In this document: in pieces, positions 55,782 through 64,000 of the stretch
Layout: each line of letters starts with the position of its first letter
Position numbering within the stretch: position 1 is the first letter of the stretch
Assembly (NCBI GenBank): GCA_945957395.1
Contig: CAMFKE010000006.1
Coordinates: 62,001 to 126,000 of the forward strand
From: an uncultured Opitutia bacterium
Lineage (GTDB): Bacteria > Verrucomicrobiota > Verrucomicrobiia > Opitutales > UBA953
DNA: 64,000 nucleotides
Direction of reading: 5' to 3'
Position numbers and translations under genes: made by a program
Notes under the pieces: model-generated
What the model saw: the letters and a program-made list of their open reading frames with translations, nothing else
What the model was told of the DNA's origin: nothing
Databases searched by the model: none

Positions 55782-56684
55782 ATGGCCCGCAAAATCGCGT
55801 TCATCAACTACAAGGGTGGCGTCGGCAAGACCTCCCTCATCGTCAACACCGCCGCCTGCCTGGCCAAGATGGGCAACCGCGTGCTGCTCATCGACCTCGA
55901 CACCCAGTCGAACGCCTCCATCTGGCTGATGCGCCTGGAACGCTGGAACAAGGTCAACGAGACCGGCGAAGGCGCCGTGTACTCCATCTTCGACCCGGGA
56001 AAACAGACCCTCGCCGACTGCATCGTGCAGGATGTCGTCGAATCCAAGGACGGCGAAAAGCTCCTCCCCGGCCTCGACCTCCTCCCCACCACATTCAACC
56101 TCGTCGACCTCGAGTCCGAGTACAAGGGCGACCCGCAGCGCCCCCATTACCTGATCTTCCACGAGCAGCTCCAGGCCATCGAAGCCAACTACGACTACAT
56201 CGTCTTCGACTGCCCCCCCAACATCCTTCGCGCCTCCCAGCTTGGAATCTTCTCCGCCAACGAGGTCTATGTGCCCTCCAACCCGGACGCCCTCTCCCTC
56301 ATCGGCTTCACCCTGCTCGTCGAGAAGCTGCTGATGTTCAACGCCCGCTCCGCCTCCTTCCGCAAGCCCGGCATGGGCGTCCCCGCCCAGGTCGAAGGCA
56401 TCATCTTCAACTCCATCAAGCAGGGCGTGGACATCGAGGTGCCCAAGATGCGCATGCAGCTTCGCCTCAACCAGTACCGCAAGGCCAAGCGCGTCTCCCA
56501 GCGCGCCCGCATCCTCGACACGCAGGTGCGCGACGCCACCGTCGTGCGCCGCGCCGTCACCCTCGGTCTGCCCGTCATCTTCGTGTCCCAGACCGCCGAC
56601 GAGGGAGACAATGTCTCCGCCGATTACATCAACCTGGCGGCAGAGATTCATAAGAATGCGCTTGCCGACGCCTCCGTCGCTTAA
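55782..56684 (+). CDS. ParA/MinD-like ATPase (orphan)
   Basis: A 300-residue cytoplasmic ATPase. The deviant Walker A motif KGGVGKTS with its signature Lys (residues 11-17), LLIDLDTQSN and DCPPNILRASQLGIFSANEVYVPSNPDALSLIGFT are diagnostic of the ParA/MinD group, whose members position plasmids, chromosomes, protein clusters or organelles by patterned ATP-driven dimerisation. No ParB homologue or plasmid gene is near, so this is not an ordinary chromosome-partition pair. It begins a three-gene unit on the same strand, with the next start 47 bases after its stop. The ATG follows a long AC-rich leader. Confidence 0.9.
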   Translation: MARKIAFINYKGGVGKTSLIVNTAACLAKMGNRVLLIDLDTQSNASIWLMRLERWNKVNETGEGAVYSIFDPGKQTLADCIVQDVVESKDGEKLLPGLDLLPTTFNLVDLESEYKGDPQRPHYLIFHEQLQAIEANYDYIVFDCPPNILRASQLGIFSANEVYVPSNPDALSLIGFTLLVEKLLMFNARSASFRKPGMGVPAQVEGIIFNSIKQGVDIEVPKMRMQLRLNQYRKAKRVSQRARILDTQVRDATVVRRAVTLGLPVIFVSQTADEGDNVSADYINLAAEIHKNALADASVA

Positions 56685-56731
56685 GACGGTCGCGGGCTTA
56701 ACCGCCTAAACCCTTCAGCTCGTATTCCTTT

Positions 56732-58075
56732 ATGGCAGAAGCACCCCAAGAGCCGCCCGCCTTCAAGACCACCGCCGCCCAATGGGATGCGGTGCGACTG
56801 AAGATCGCCGTCAGCGACCACGCCGAGACCTCGCTGAACACCCTGGCGCAGCTCGTGGGGTTCGACAACTGGCCGCTGAAGTCCGCTGACGAATCCCCGG
56901 CCAAGTACATCGAGCTCTCGCTCGACGAGCTTCGCCTCATGCCGGGCTTCAACCAGCGCCCCAAGCTCATCGACCAGCTCTACTTCATCCTGAAGAACAC
57001 GCTGGCCGACGACGCCCTGGCCGCGGGCCCCGCTCCGGCCCCGGCACCCGCCCCGGCACCCGCGCCCAAGGCGCGCCCCGCCGCGGGCTGCAAGACCACG
57101 CCCGCCCAGTGGGACAAGGTCCGCAGGGCGTTCACGAAGTCGCTCATGATCGACATGCGCCTTTCCAGCCTCGCCGAGAACCTCGAGCTGGAAGGCTGGC
57201 CCATCGACGGCGACGACGAGACCCCCTCCAAGTACCTGGACTTCTCGCTCGATGAACTCGCGGTGATGACCGAGTTCCACGGCAAGCCCGCCCGCATCGA
57301 CCTGCTTTTCAAAATCCTCAACGAAAACCTCTCCCAGGACGAGGAATTCGAGGACATGGTGATTCCGATCAACCAGAACCTCGATAAGACCGATGTGCTC
57401 CTGCAGGTCCTGCGCAAACGCGAGATCCCCCTGGAGTATCCGTTCAAGCTGCTGGTTCTGCCCAAGAATGTCCGCGAGACCGCCCCGGCGGAAGCCGTGA
57501 AGACGCTCGGCCAGTTCGTGCAGTTCTACCAGAAAATCTCCGAAAAGGGCGTCGTGCTCGGCGAGATCAAGACGATCCTCCAAGCCATATCTTCCGGCGA
57601 CGAGCCGAGACTGGCGACCTGGATGCCCTATCGCCCCGGCGCCACCGGCTTCCACCTCATCGAGGCCGTCGCCCTCATCGTCAAGTCGCTCGACCAGGAA
57701 ACGCTGAAGGCCCTGCTCAAGAAGTATGGCAAGAAGCTGGATGCCGCCGACGACTACGCGCTCAAATCCTCCTGGCAGGAAATCTCCCGCAAGGGCGAAG
57801 CCGTCATCCAGGCGGCCATGCCCGGCCTCGCCGAATGGTTCACGGAGGACATCGCCGAAGTTCAGCGCATCCTCGGTGCCGGCGAATCCATGGATCTCGA
57901 CCGCTACCTGCTCCCGCTCGGCGACTCCGACCTGGAACTGATTGTAGCCCACGCGCTCATTCAGCACTGCCAGACGAAGGCAACCGCCGCTGCCCGGACC
58001 GCCTCAGCCCCCTCCGCCCCCCGGGAGCCCCAAGGCATACTGGGTAGAATCCTCTCCCTCTTCGGCCGTAAATAG
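56732..58075 (+). CDS. Unrecognised protein with duplicated N-terminal repeat, ParA-cassette partner
   Basis: A 447-residue protein of unknown family. Two similar units of about 70 residues occupy about residues 10-88 and 120-200: FKTTAAQWDAVRLKIAV...PLKSADESPAKYIELSLDELRLM and CKTTPAQWDKVRRAFTK...PIDGDDETPSKYLDFSLDELAVM. A Pro/Ala repeat linker (APAPAPAPAPAP) lies between them. The C-terminal half (from about residue 205) is a single helical domain (DVLLQVLRKREIPLEYPFKLLVLPKNVRET, SWQEISRKGEAVIQAAMPGLAEWFTED). The extreme C-terminus GILGRILSLFGRK looks amphipathic and could bind membrane. Its place after a ParA ATPase suggests a partner or cargo adaptor. Confidence 0.8.
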   Translation: MAEAPQEPPAFKTTAAQWDAVRLKIAVSDHAETSLNTLAQLVGFDNWPLKSADESPAKYIELSLDELRLMPGFNQRPKLIDQLYFILKNTLADDALAAGPAPAPAPAPAPAPKARPAAGCKTTPAQWDKVRRAFTKSLMIDMRLSSLAENLELEGWPIDGDDETPSKYLDFSLDELAVMTEFHGKPARIDLLFKILNENLSQDEEFEDMVIPINQNLDKTDVLLQVLRKREIPLEYPFKLLVLPKNVRETAPAEAVKTLGQFVQFYQKISEKGVVLGEIKTILQAISSGDEPRLATWMPYRPGATGFHLIEAVALIVKSLDQETLKALLKKYGKKLDAADDYALKSSWQEISRKGEAVIQAAMPGLAEWFTEDIAEVQRILGAGESMDLDRYLLPLGDSDLELIVAHALIQHCQTKATAAARTASAPSAPREPQGILGRILSLFGRK

Positions 58076-58135
58076 TTTTTCAAAAAAAGCCGGACCTTCA
58101 ACGCGCCTTCTCTCATTCCAGCAAGGCGACCCCCC

Positions 58136-58720
58136 ATGACCTACCGCGAACTCGAAGCCTGGCGCACGAAGCACAATGTCCCCGACACCTGGTGGGTTTC
58201 GGTGGACGGAGCCGTGCAGGAATCCACCTTCGCCCTCGTCGACGCCTTGCAGATTAAGAGCCAGTCGCCGGATTTGCAGGTGGCTGTCCTGAACAACATC
58301 TACGCGAACCAGCCGAATCCGTCCTGGGTGGACCTCACCATCCAGACCGTGCATGTCACTCGCGCCGCCGGCGAGCCCGCGCCGAAGGCTGAGCCCGCCA
58401 AAGCCGAGCCCGCCAAGGAGGCGCCCGCGGCTTCCGCCGCCGCCATCCCCGCGGATTTCCTGGAAAAGTTCAACGCGCTGCTGGCCGAAGTGGAGACGCT
58501 CAAGCGCGAGGTCGCCGGAGTGAAGAAGATCACCGACACCTACAAGGACTCGTTCGCCGAGGCCAAGGCCATCCTGGATGAGCGCGAAGCCTTTCTCGAA
58601 ATGAGCGAAGCCCAGCTGTTCGAGAAAGCCCAGAAGCAGGAAGTGCGAAACACCGAGCTCGAGCAGCTCAAGGAGAACCTCGACAAGCGCGAAGCCCTCC
58701 TCAAGAGCCGCGAAGGCTGA
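58136..58720 (+). CDS. Unrecognised N-domain plus coiled-coil protein, ParA-cassette partner
   Basis: A 194-residue protein starting 60 bases after the previous stop. Residues 1-80 form a small alpha/beta domain (MTYRELEAWRTKHNVPDTWWVSVDGAVQESTFALVDALQIKSQ...NPSWVDLTIQTVHVTRA). An Ala/Pro/Lys/Glu linker follows (PAPKAEPAKAEPAKEAPAA). The last about 90 residues are a coiled coil (FLEKFNALLAEVETLKREVAGVKKITDTYKDSF...LEQLKENLDKREALLKSREG). The domain was not recognised. It is the last gene of the ParA unit and ends at a strong terminator. A structural or adaptor role is plausible but inferred. Confidence 0.8.
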   Translation: MTYRELEAWRTKHNVPDTWWVSVDGAVQESTFALVDALQIKSQSPDLQVAVLNNIYANQPNPSWVDLTIQTVHVTRAAGEPAPKAEPAKAEPAKEAPAASAAAIPADFLEKFNALLAEVETLKREVAGVKKITDTYKDSFAEAKAILDEREAFLEMSEAQLFEKAQKQEVRNTELEQLKENLDKREALLKSREG

Positions 58721-58747
58721 TTCGCGAGCAGCGAAGCTTATCACGGG

Positions 58748-58781
58748 AAAAGGCGCCGGATGAAAATCCGGCGCCTTTTTC
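58748..58781 (+). terminator. Terminator of the ParA-like unit
   Basis: A perfect 13-bp stem (AAAAGGCGCCGGA at 58748-58760 with TCCGGCGCCTTTT at 58767-58779) and a T run. Confidence 0.92.
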
Positions 58782-58842
58782 TTCACCTTATCTCGACTTG
58801 CGCCGGCGAGCCGCCCGACAGGGACCGACCGGCCAAGCCGCC

Positions 58843-60267
58843 TCACCGGGAAAGCACCGCGGGCTCGCCCGCGATTTCCACGACGACGACGGAGACCACC
58901 GGATCGGGCGCCACTGCGGGGAGCGACACCGTCGCGCCGGCAGGCGAAGCGCTCACCGCCAGAGGGGTCGCGCCCGCATCGGCCAGCATGTAGGCCCGAC
59001 TCACCTTGTTGGAAACCGGGACGAGCAGGCGTCCGTCACGAGGCCACTCGAAAACATGCAGGAACAGCTTGCCCGGCTTGCGCGTGCGCCGGCCTTTGAA
59101 CGGCAATTTTGAGAAGGGGGAGGCGCCCGTGCCATGGATGGCCGTCGCGTTCACCTTCATCCAGGCGGCGAATTGCTCCAAACGGTCGGCCGCCGAGGGA
59201 ACTATCTCGCCGTCGGCATTCGGGCCGATGTTCAGGAGCAGATTGCCGCCCTTGCTGCTCACATCGACAAGTTCGCGCAGCAGCTCGGGGAATGGTCGGA
59301 ACTTGGCATGCCGGTCATAGCCCCAGTTCTTCGGCGGCTGCATGGTCTGACAGGTTTCCCAATCGATGCCGGGCAGCCCCGTGGGCGGGATTTCCCCTTC
59401 GGGCGAGATGTAATCACCCGCGAGCGTGTAACTGTACGCGTTGCCGACGGCGAAGCCGTACTCGGGCTGCGGCGGCTTGTATCCGGAACGGTTGTTGATC
59501 ACGAGGCTCGGCTGCAACTTGCGCAGGTGGGCCTCGAGCTCCCTGCCATCCTCGGAGTTCCAGGCCTTGTCCCAGGTGCCGTCCAGCCAGATCATGCCGA
59601 TTTCGCCATATCCGGTGAAGAGCTCCTTCAGTTGAGGGAAGAGATAGTCCTTCTTGAAGCGCTCCTTGTCGGGCTTGCCCGTGCGCAGGTCATTGAAACT
59701 TTGCCCGGGCCAGTCGGGATGGTGCCAATCCATCACCGAGTGATAGATGCAGAACTTGACGCCCTCCTCCCGGCATGCGTCGGCCAGCGGCTTCAGCAAG
59801 TCGCCCCCGTAGGGAGTGATGGCGATGTTCCAGTCGTCGTTCAACTTGGTCGGCCAGAGGCAGAACCCGTCATGATGCTTGGTGGTGATGCAGATGTACC
59901 GGACACCCGCCGCCTTGATCCGTCGGACCCAGGCGCGCGCGTCGTACTTCGAGGGATTCCACTTTTGGGCCAGCGGCATGTACACCGATGCGGGGATTTG
60001 AAAACGCTCCTGTATCCACTCCGCGCCGAAACGCGTTCGCTTGCCCTCCCACTCCCCGGCAAGCCGGGAATACGGGCCCCAGTGGATGAACATGCCAAAA
60101 CGCGCCTCGCGGAACCAGGACATCCGCCGGTCCCGCTCCGCCGCAGTCTCGCGGAAGTCGGACCGGCTCTCGTCAACCGGCTCGGCGGCGGTTGCGAAGG
60201 CGGAGGCGCTCAGCGCGAGCCACCCGGCGAGGGCGACACGCAAAGACCAAGGTGACTTGGCTTTCAT
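58843..60267 (-). CDS. Alpha-L-fucosidase, GH29 (first copy)
   Basis: A 474-residue exported enzyme; MKAKSPWSLRVALAGWLALSASAFATAAEP is a signal peptide (ATG at 60267; a TTG 12 bases earlier adds MPFH). The GH29 signatures are clear: WFREARFGMFIHWGPYS, YICITTKHHDGFCLWPTK, and the nucleophile Asp229 in IGMIWLDGTWD. It releases terminal L-fucose by a retaining mechanism. The C-terminal about 80 residues form a beta domain that lines the active site in this family. Its gene lies 39 bases downstream of the second fucosidase gene on the same strand and is probably in the same operon. Confidence 0.93.
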   Translation of the reverse strand: MKAKSPWSLRVALAGWLALSASAFATAAEPVDESRSDFRETAAERDRRMSWFREARFGMFIHWGPYSRLAGEWEGKRTRFGAEWIQERFQIPASVYMPLAQKWNPSKYDARAWVRRIKAAGVRYICITTKHHDGFCLWPTKLNDDWNIAITPYGGDLLKPLADACREEGVKFCIYHSVMDWHHPDWPGQSFNDLRTGKPDKERFKKDYLFPQLKELFTGYGEIGMIWLDGTWDKAWNSEDGRELEAHLRKLQPSLVINNRSGYKPPQPEYGFAVGNAYSYTLAGDYISPEGEIPPTGLPGIDWETCQTMQPPKNWGYDRHAKFRPFPELLRELVDVSSKGGNLLLNIGPNADGEIVPSAADRLEQFAAWMKVNATAIHGTGASPFSKLPFKGRRTRKPGKLFLHVFEWPRDGRLLVPVSNKVSRAYMLADAGATPLAVSASPAGATVSLPAVAPDPVVSVVVVEIAGEPAVLSR

Positions 60268-60306
60268 ATGAAACGGCAAGCGATGCTTGGGGCCCTAAGC
60301 GCGACC

Positions 60307-62118
60307 TCACTTGCCCACGGCTCGGATCTCGGCGATCACAGGCGTGTCCGAGGCGTCGCTGATGGTGACGCGGATTTTGGAGGCCTTCACGCCATTGAGC
60401 GTCACCTCGGCCTGGCCGGAGAAGTTCGTCTCGGTACCCTCGCCGACCTTGACCCACTTGCCGCCGGAGAGCAGCTCGATGGTGTAGCCGCGGGTGCGAC
60501 GATACGGCGCGTCCGAGAACACCACCTTGTTCAGCGTGTGCTCCTCCTTCAGGTCCACCGTCGCGACGGCGCTGCGCGCCTTTTCCGCGGCAGCCCAGAT
60601 CGTCTGCTCCTTTCCGTCCGTGATGTTCTTGGGCGCAAGCTCGGGACGCCCTTCCCACACGGAGGAAACCTCAACAGGCATGCCCTCGGTCAGCGAAACC
60701 GTCGAGCTCGTGGAGTTGATCGCGGGCAGCGTCATCGCCGTGCGGTCAAGCGTGAGCTCCACGACCGCCGCCGGCCCGAAGCTGCGACGACCGCGCGGGA
60801 TGTGCACGGACCATGTTCCGCCCTTGTCGGCGAGCTCCAGCGGAGCCCCGCTGGTGAGCATCCTGGCGGACTTCACCTTCGCCCTCAGCGCGGGCAGCTC
60901 CAGCGTGCCGTTGGCGGGAAGGTTCTGGACGAAGAGAAACACCTTGTCGCCCTTGCGCGTGGAGACGCCCCAGGGGCCCGGCTTCCAAGGGCCGCCGCGG
61001 GTGCCGTACACGGCTTCGGCGTGCTGCTCCATCCAGAGCCCGATGACACGCAGGGCCGCGGCATCCTCCGGATCGATGGTGCCGTCCTCGCGCGGGCCGA
61101 CGCCCAGAAGCAGACCGCCGTCGCGTCCGATGCAGTCGATGAACTTGGTCAGCACATCGTCGCGGGTGCGCACGGGCCAGTTGTATTGGTCCTTGATCCA
61201 GGACCAGCTGCCGCAGGGGTTCTTGCGCAGGTTGTAGCAGTTGTCCCAGGCCTTCTCCATGTAGAACTCGCCGGTGTCCATCTCGCGGGCCTGATAGTCG
61301 CCCACCGGATCGGGGCCGTGCCAGAAGGAGCCGGTCCAGGAGCAGACGGGACCGCCGTTGGACTTCGCGTCGATGCGGTTGCCCATCAGGGTTTCCGGCT
61401 GAAGCTTGCGCATGTACTCGTACATCTCCTTGCCGTCCGCGTGAGTCCAGGAGTCCTCCCAGTGGCCGTCGAACCAGATGCATCCGACTTTCCCATACTT
61501 GGTGAGAAGCTCCTTCATGTGCGGCTTGAACACCTCGTTCTTGTAGGCGGTGAGGTCGGCGCCCTTGTTCGCCTTGTAGCGGGGATTCACCCAATCGAGC
61601 ACCGAGTAGTAGAGGCAGAACTGCACCTTCGAGCCGTTGCAGGCCTCGGCGACCTCCCGGACATAGTCGCGCCGCCACGGGGTTTTCATGATCGTCCAAT
61701 CCGGGATGCCCGGGTCGACCTGCGTATCCCACATGGCGAAGCCATCGTGATGCTTGGGCACGACCACCGCATAGCGGATGCCGGCTTCCTCGAAGAGCTT
61801 CACCCACTTCTTCGCGTCGAAGTTCTTCGGGTTGAACTGCTTCGGCAGGCTCATGTAGAGGCCCTTATCCACCTTCGGCATGTCGCCCATGTTCTGGCGC
61901 ATGATCCAGGACACCTCCCCGCCGCAAAGCACGGAGGGCGTCCAGTGCAGGAAGACGCCGAACTTGGCGTCGCGGAACCACTTCGCGCGCGCATCATAAT
62001 CGGACTGCGACTCCCTGAAGGCGTCGAAACCGGCGGGCGCCGGAGGCGGCTGGGGCAGTGGCGCGGCTTGAGCGGCGAGAGCGGCAAGGGCGGCCGCGGC
62101 GAGGAGGTGGCTTTTCAT
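60307..62118 (-). CDS. Alpha-L-fucosidase, GH29, with C-terminal carbohydrate-binding domain (second copy)
   Basis: A 603-residue exported enzyme with signal peptide MKSHLLAAAALAALAAQA. The GH29 catalytic domain shows KWFRDAKFGVFLHWTPSVL, YAVVVPKHHDGFAMWDTQ and the nucleophile Asp217 in VGCIWFDGHWEDSW. From about residue 460 a discoidin / F5-8 type C (CBM32-like) module follows (ITDGKEQTIWAAAEKARSAVATVDLKEEHTLNKVVFSDAPYRRTRGYTIELLSGGKWVKV). The domain probably holds the enzyme on fucosylated glycan. A XylR-like regulator gene lies upstream on the same strand. The two GH29 proteins differ in length and add-on domain, so they may have different linkage preferences. Confidence 0.92.
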   Translation of the reverse strand: MKSHLLAAAALAALAAQAAPLPQPPPAPAGFDAFRESQSDYDARAKWFRDAKFGVFLHWTPSVLCGGEVSWIMRQNMGDMPKVDKGLYMSLPKQFNPKNFDAKKWVKLFEEAGIRYAVVVPKHHDGFAMWDTQVDPGIPDWTIMKTPWRRDYVREVAEACNGSKVQFCLYYSVLDWVNPRYKANKGADLTAYKNEVFKPHMKELLTKYGKVGCIWFDGHWEDSWTHADGKEMYEYMRKLQPETLMGNRIDAKSNGGPVCSWTGSFWHGPDPVGDYQAREMDTGEFYMEKAWDNCYNLRKNPCGSWSWIKDQYNWPVRTRDDVLTKFIDCIGRDGGLLLGVGPREDGTIDPEDAAALRVIGLWMEQHAEAVYGTRGGPWKPGPWGVSTRKGDKVFLFVQNLPANGTLELPALRAKVKSARMLTSGAPLELADKGGTWSVHIPRGRRSFGPAAVVELTLDRTAMTLPAINSTSSTVSLTEGMPVEVSSVWEGRPELAPKNITDGKEQTIWAAAEKARSAVATVDLKEEHTLNKVVFSDAPYRRTRGYTIELLSGGKWVKVGEGTETNFSGQAEVTLNGVKASKIRVTISDASDTPVIAEIRAVGK

Positions 62119-62261
62119 GGGGAAGAGGTGTGGAAGATTAACCAAGTGTGACGCTCCGTACCCCGCGCAAAACGACGGAGTTCCTCTGTCGTCCGTTTTT
62201 GCCTTCTTTGACTCAGTCTTTCCCGTCCGAGCACCCCGACGATCCGACTGGCGCCGGAAGC

Positions 62262-63389
62262 TCAGTCCTTGCGCCGACGACGCTCCGCGAAGCATCCGGG
62301 AGACACCCCGACGATCCGACGGAAGGCGTAGGTGAAGCCTCGCACGGAATCGAAGCCGACCTGCGCCGCCACATACTCGATTTTCTCCCCGGCCGCGAGA
62401 CGCGCCCGGGCCTCCTCCATGCGCACTTCCAAAAAACGCTTCGCCACGCCGGCGCCGAGGTTCGCGAGGAAGGCCCTCTCCAGCGTCGCCTTGGAAACGC
62501 CCAGGCGCCTCGCGAGCTCGGGCACGGAAGGCGGATCGCCCACGCTGCCGCGCATCATCTCCAACGCTCGCGCACACAACGGGTCGCCGCCCGTCTCCCC
62601 CGCCGTGGATTCGCGCTCGATGACGACGCCCGGGGCGAACGGACGCACCGTGCCGGGCTCGGCCTTCCCCGAAATCATGTCCAGCAGCAGTTCGGCGGCG
62701 GCGCACGACCAACCTCGGTAGTCGATGTCGATGGTGCTGATCGGAACCGGGGCCACGCGGCTCACCAGCTCCCGATTCGCGAAACCGAGGATATAGACAT
62801 CCCCCGGCACCTTCAGATTGGCGCGCTCCGCGGCGTCCAGAGCGAGCCTGGCCCACTCGTCGGTGGAGCCGAAAACGGCGACCGGCCGCGGCATGGACAA
62901 AAGACTCTCGGCCAGCCGCGACGCCGCGGCGGAATCCATGCCGCCGGTCAGGCAGCGCCCGACGGGCCTCGCGTCCGAGGACAACTCCGAACGAAACACC
63001 TCCCAGCGCGCGTCATGATTCCATCGCCGGCTCCCGGCGACGAACAGGAAGGAGGCCGCAGGCAAGCGCCGCAGTCGGGCGGCGGCGATCCGCGCGACCA
63101 TTTCGCAGTCGTCCGGGACGCGCCCCCAGTTTTTATTTTCCGGATACGCCAGGGAAAGCTCGACCACGGGGCCGGCAAAGGCGTCGGTGAAGCGGCGAAC
63201 GGGGTGCCCCGGATCGGGAAGTATCCCCACGATGCCGGCCACAGGCCGCTCGAAAAAGCTGTCGACGGTGTCGGCGTTGAGCAGCGCCGTGTCATAGCCA
63301 TGGCGCATCAGCAGACTCTGCGCCCCTTCGTGCAACGACTCGAGATACCAGTGAAACGCTAACAGTATCAGGGGGCGAGGATGACTCAT
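62262..63389 (-). CDS. XylR-like transcriptional regulator (LacI-type sensor plus AraC DNA-binding domain)
   Basis: A 375-residue regulator. The N-terminal about 265 residues form a periplasmic-binding-like sensor (LILLAFHWYLESLHEGAQSLLMRHGYDTALLNAD, PVAVFGSTDEWARLALDAAERANLKVPGDVYILGFANRELVSRVAPVPISTIDIDYRGWS). The C-terminal about 105 residues are an AraC-type double helix-turn-helix (PSVPELARRLGVSKATLERAFLANLGAGVAKRFLEVRMEEARARLAAGEKIEYVAAQVGFDSVRGFTYAFRRIVGVSP). This domain order is that of XylR from E. coli and its relatives. The adjacent fucosidase genes suggest control of fucose-glycan use. The start at 63389 is the first one with a LacI-like N-terminus. Confidence 0.9.
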   Translation of the reverse strand: MSHPRPLILLAFHWYLESLHEGAQSLLMRHGYDTALLNADTVDSFFERPVAGIVGILPDPGHPVRRFTDAFAGPVVELSLAYPENKNWGRVPDDCEMVARIAAARLRRLPAASFLFVAGSRRWNHDARWEVFRSELSSDARPVGRCLTGGMDSAAASRLAESLLSMPRPVAVFGSTDEWARLALDAAERANLKVPGDVYILGFANRELVSRVAPVPISTIDIDYRGWSCAAAELLLDMISGKAEPGTVRPFAPGVVIERESTAGETGGDPLCARALEMMRGSVGDPPSVPELARRLGVSKATLERAFLANLGAGVAKRFLEVRMEEARARLAAGEKIEYVAAQVGFDSVRGFTYAFRRIVGVSPGCFAERRRRKD

Positions 63390-63477
63390 GGCGGCGAAAA
63401 CGCGCGAAGGGGCGATCACCCCGAAAACCTGCCTCCGTTCCGTCTTGTTCCAAGGAGATTCGCCCAAAGACGACGCG

Positions 63478-64000
63478 TCAGCGGATGAGCATGGCGTCGC
63501 CGTAGCTGTAGAACCTGTACCGCTCGCGCACCGCGAGCTCGTAGAGCGCCTTGAGCCGGGCGATGCCATCGGTCGAGCCGGGGGAGAGGAACGCAGAAAC
63601 CAGGCACATGAGCGTACTGCGCGGCAGGTGGAAATTCGTCAGCAGCATGTCGGCCCCGCAAAGGGCCTGAGGCGGATACACATAAAGGTTCGCGTCGTCG
63701 GCGTAGTCGCCGTGCGAATCGGGAGTCAGCGCGCCCCGGGCGTGCTTGCGGCAGAAGTCCTCGGCCGCGCGCAAGGCGGTCGTGCCCACGGCGAGTCGCG
63801 GCCCGGCGGAGCGGTCGAGCAGGGCGACGGCCGTGCGATGCGGGATCGTCCATCGCTCGGAGTGGATGGCATGGTCCTCCACACGCTCGGACTCGATGGG
63901 CTTGAAGGTCCCCAACCCCACGGCGAGCGTGAGGTCGAACGAGGCGTTGCCGCGCCGATCCAGCTCGGCCAGCACCTCCGGAGTGAAATGCAGTCCCGCC
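63478..64000 (-). CDS. queA: S-adenosylmethionine:tRNA ribosyltransferase-isomerase, C-terminal part (cut by window end)
   Basis: The last about 174 residues are visible and the 5' end lies past the window edge. QueA makes epoxyqueuosine in tRNA anticodons (wobble guanine) using the ribosyl part of AdoMet. GLHFTPEVLAELD at the window edge, LAVGLGTFKPIESERVEDHAIHSER, RLAVGTTALRAAE, LTNFHLPRSTLMCLVSAF and the C-terminal ALYELAVRERYRFYSYGDAMLI are characteristic. It ends 88 bases upstream of the regulator start on the same strand. Confidence 0.93.
   Translation of the reverse strand, partial: AGLHFTPEVLAELDRRGNASFDLTLAVGLGTFKPIESERVEDHAIHSERWTIPHRTAVALLDRSAGPRLAVGTTALRAAEDFCRKHARGALTPDSHGDYADDANLYVYPPQALCGADMLLTNFHLPRSTLMCLVSAFLSPGSTDGIARLKALYELAVRERYRFYSYGDAMLIR

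Noticed and set aside
55782-56684. Chromosomal parA near the replication origin
   Set aside because: No parB, gidA/mnmG, dnaA or rsmG neighbour is present; rsmG is 28 kb away in another context.

Overview
This 64 kb window is very GC-rich, densely coding bacterial chromosome. It has standard Gram-negative housekeeping genes (serS, pgi, rsmI, nuoE/nuoF, pyk, rsmG, murA, gcvT/gcvH, fhs, carA, mfd, menB, queA). Outer-membrane and secreted functions include a porin, a TonB-type protein, several lipoproteins, a giant filamentous-haemagglutinin-type exoprotein, two GH29 alpha-L-fucosidases and an M60-type metallopeptidase. A DUF4914 protein, a XylR-like regulator beside fucosidases, start sites almost without Shine-Dalgarno sequences and Ala/Pro-rich proteins fit Verrucomicrobiota, probably Opitutae/Opitutaceae. 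That placement is inference, not proof.

Layout. 1-10.5 kb: 3' part of the haemagglutinin-like gene, an unknown gene, an OFA-family MFS transporter and a porin. 10.5-13.2 kb: a compositionally odd lipoprotein gene lying between two copies of the serS 3' end, then serS. 13.4-25.4 kb: an unknown secreted protein with a probable poly-C frameshift, pgi, a membrane-anchored coiled-coil protein, a 52-residue lipoprotein, rsmI, a TonB-like gene, dus, nuoF/nuoE, a UMF1 transporter, a thioesterase and a small membrane protein. 25.5-36.5 kb: pyk, rsmG, murA, a PEGA/coiled-coil lipoprotein, gcvT/gcvH, tRNA-Ser(CGA) and two secreted proteins. 36.8-46.5 kb: fhs, a SulP transporter fused to a beta carbonic anhydrase, a second carbonic anhydrase, a PocR/AraC regulator divergent from DUF4914, and carA. 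46.7-55 kb: mfd with three repeat-derived in-frame insertions, two paralogous small secreted proteins, an M60 peptidase, a satP-like transporter and menB. 55.1-58.7 kb: a long, less GC-rich leader followed by an orphan ParA-like ATPase and two unrecognised partner genes. 58.8-64 kb: two fucosidases, their likely regulator and the end of queA.

Functional links: gcvT/gcvH and fhs feed one-carbon metabolism; the SulP-carbonic anhydrase fusion and the adjacent carbonic anhydrase handle bicarbonate; the fucosidases, XylR-like regulator and M60 peptidase point to use of fucosylated glycans or glycoproteins.

Two signals are not explained by ordinary annotation. First, a family of degenerate tandem repeats with a 7-nucleotide period occurs at many loci. 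It is often paired as inverted arms, often sits at start codons, and has entered the mfd reading frame several times. Second, the ParA-like three-gene cassette has an orphan ATPase, a protein with duplicated N-terminal repeats and an amphipathic C-terminus, and a coiled-coil protein; it is the best candidate for an undescribed intracellular positioning or assembly system.
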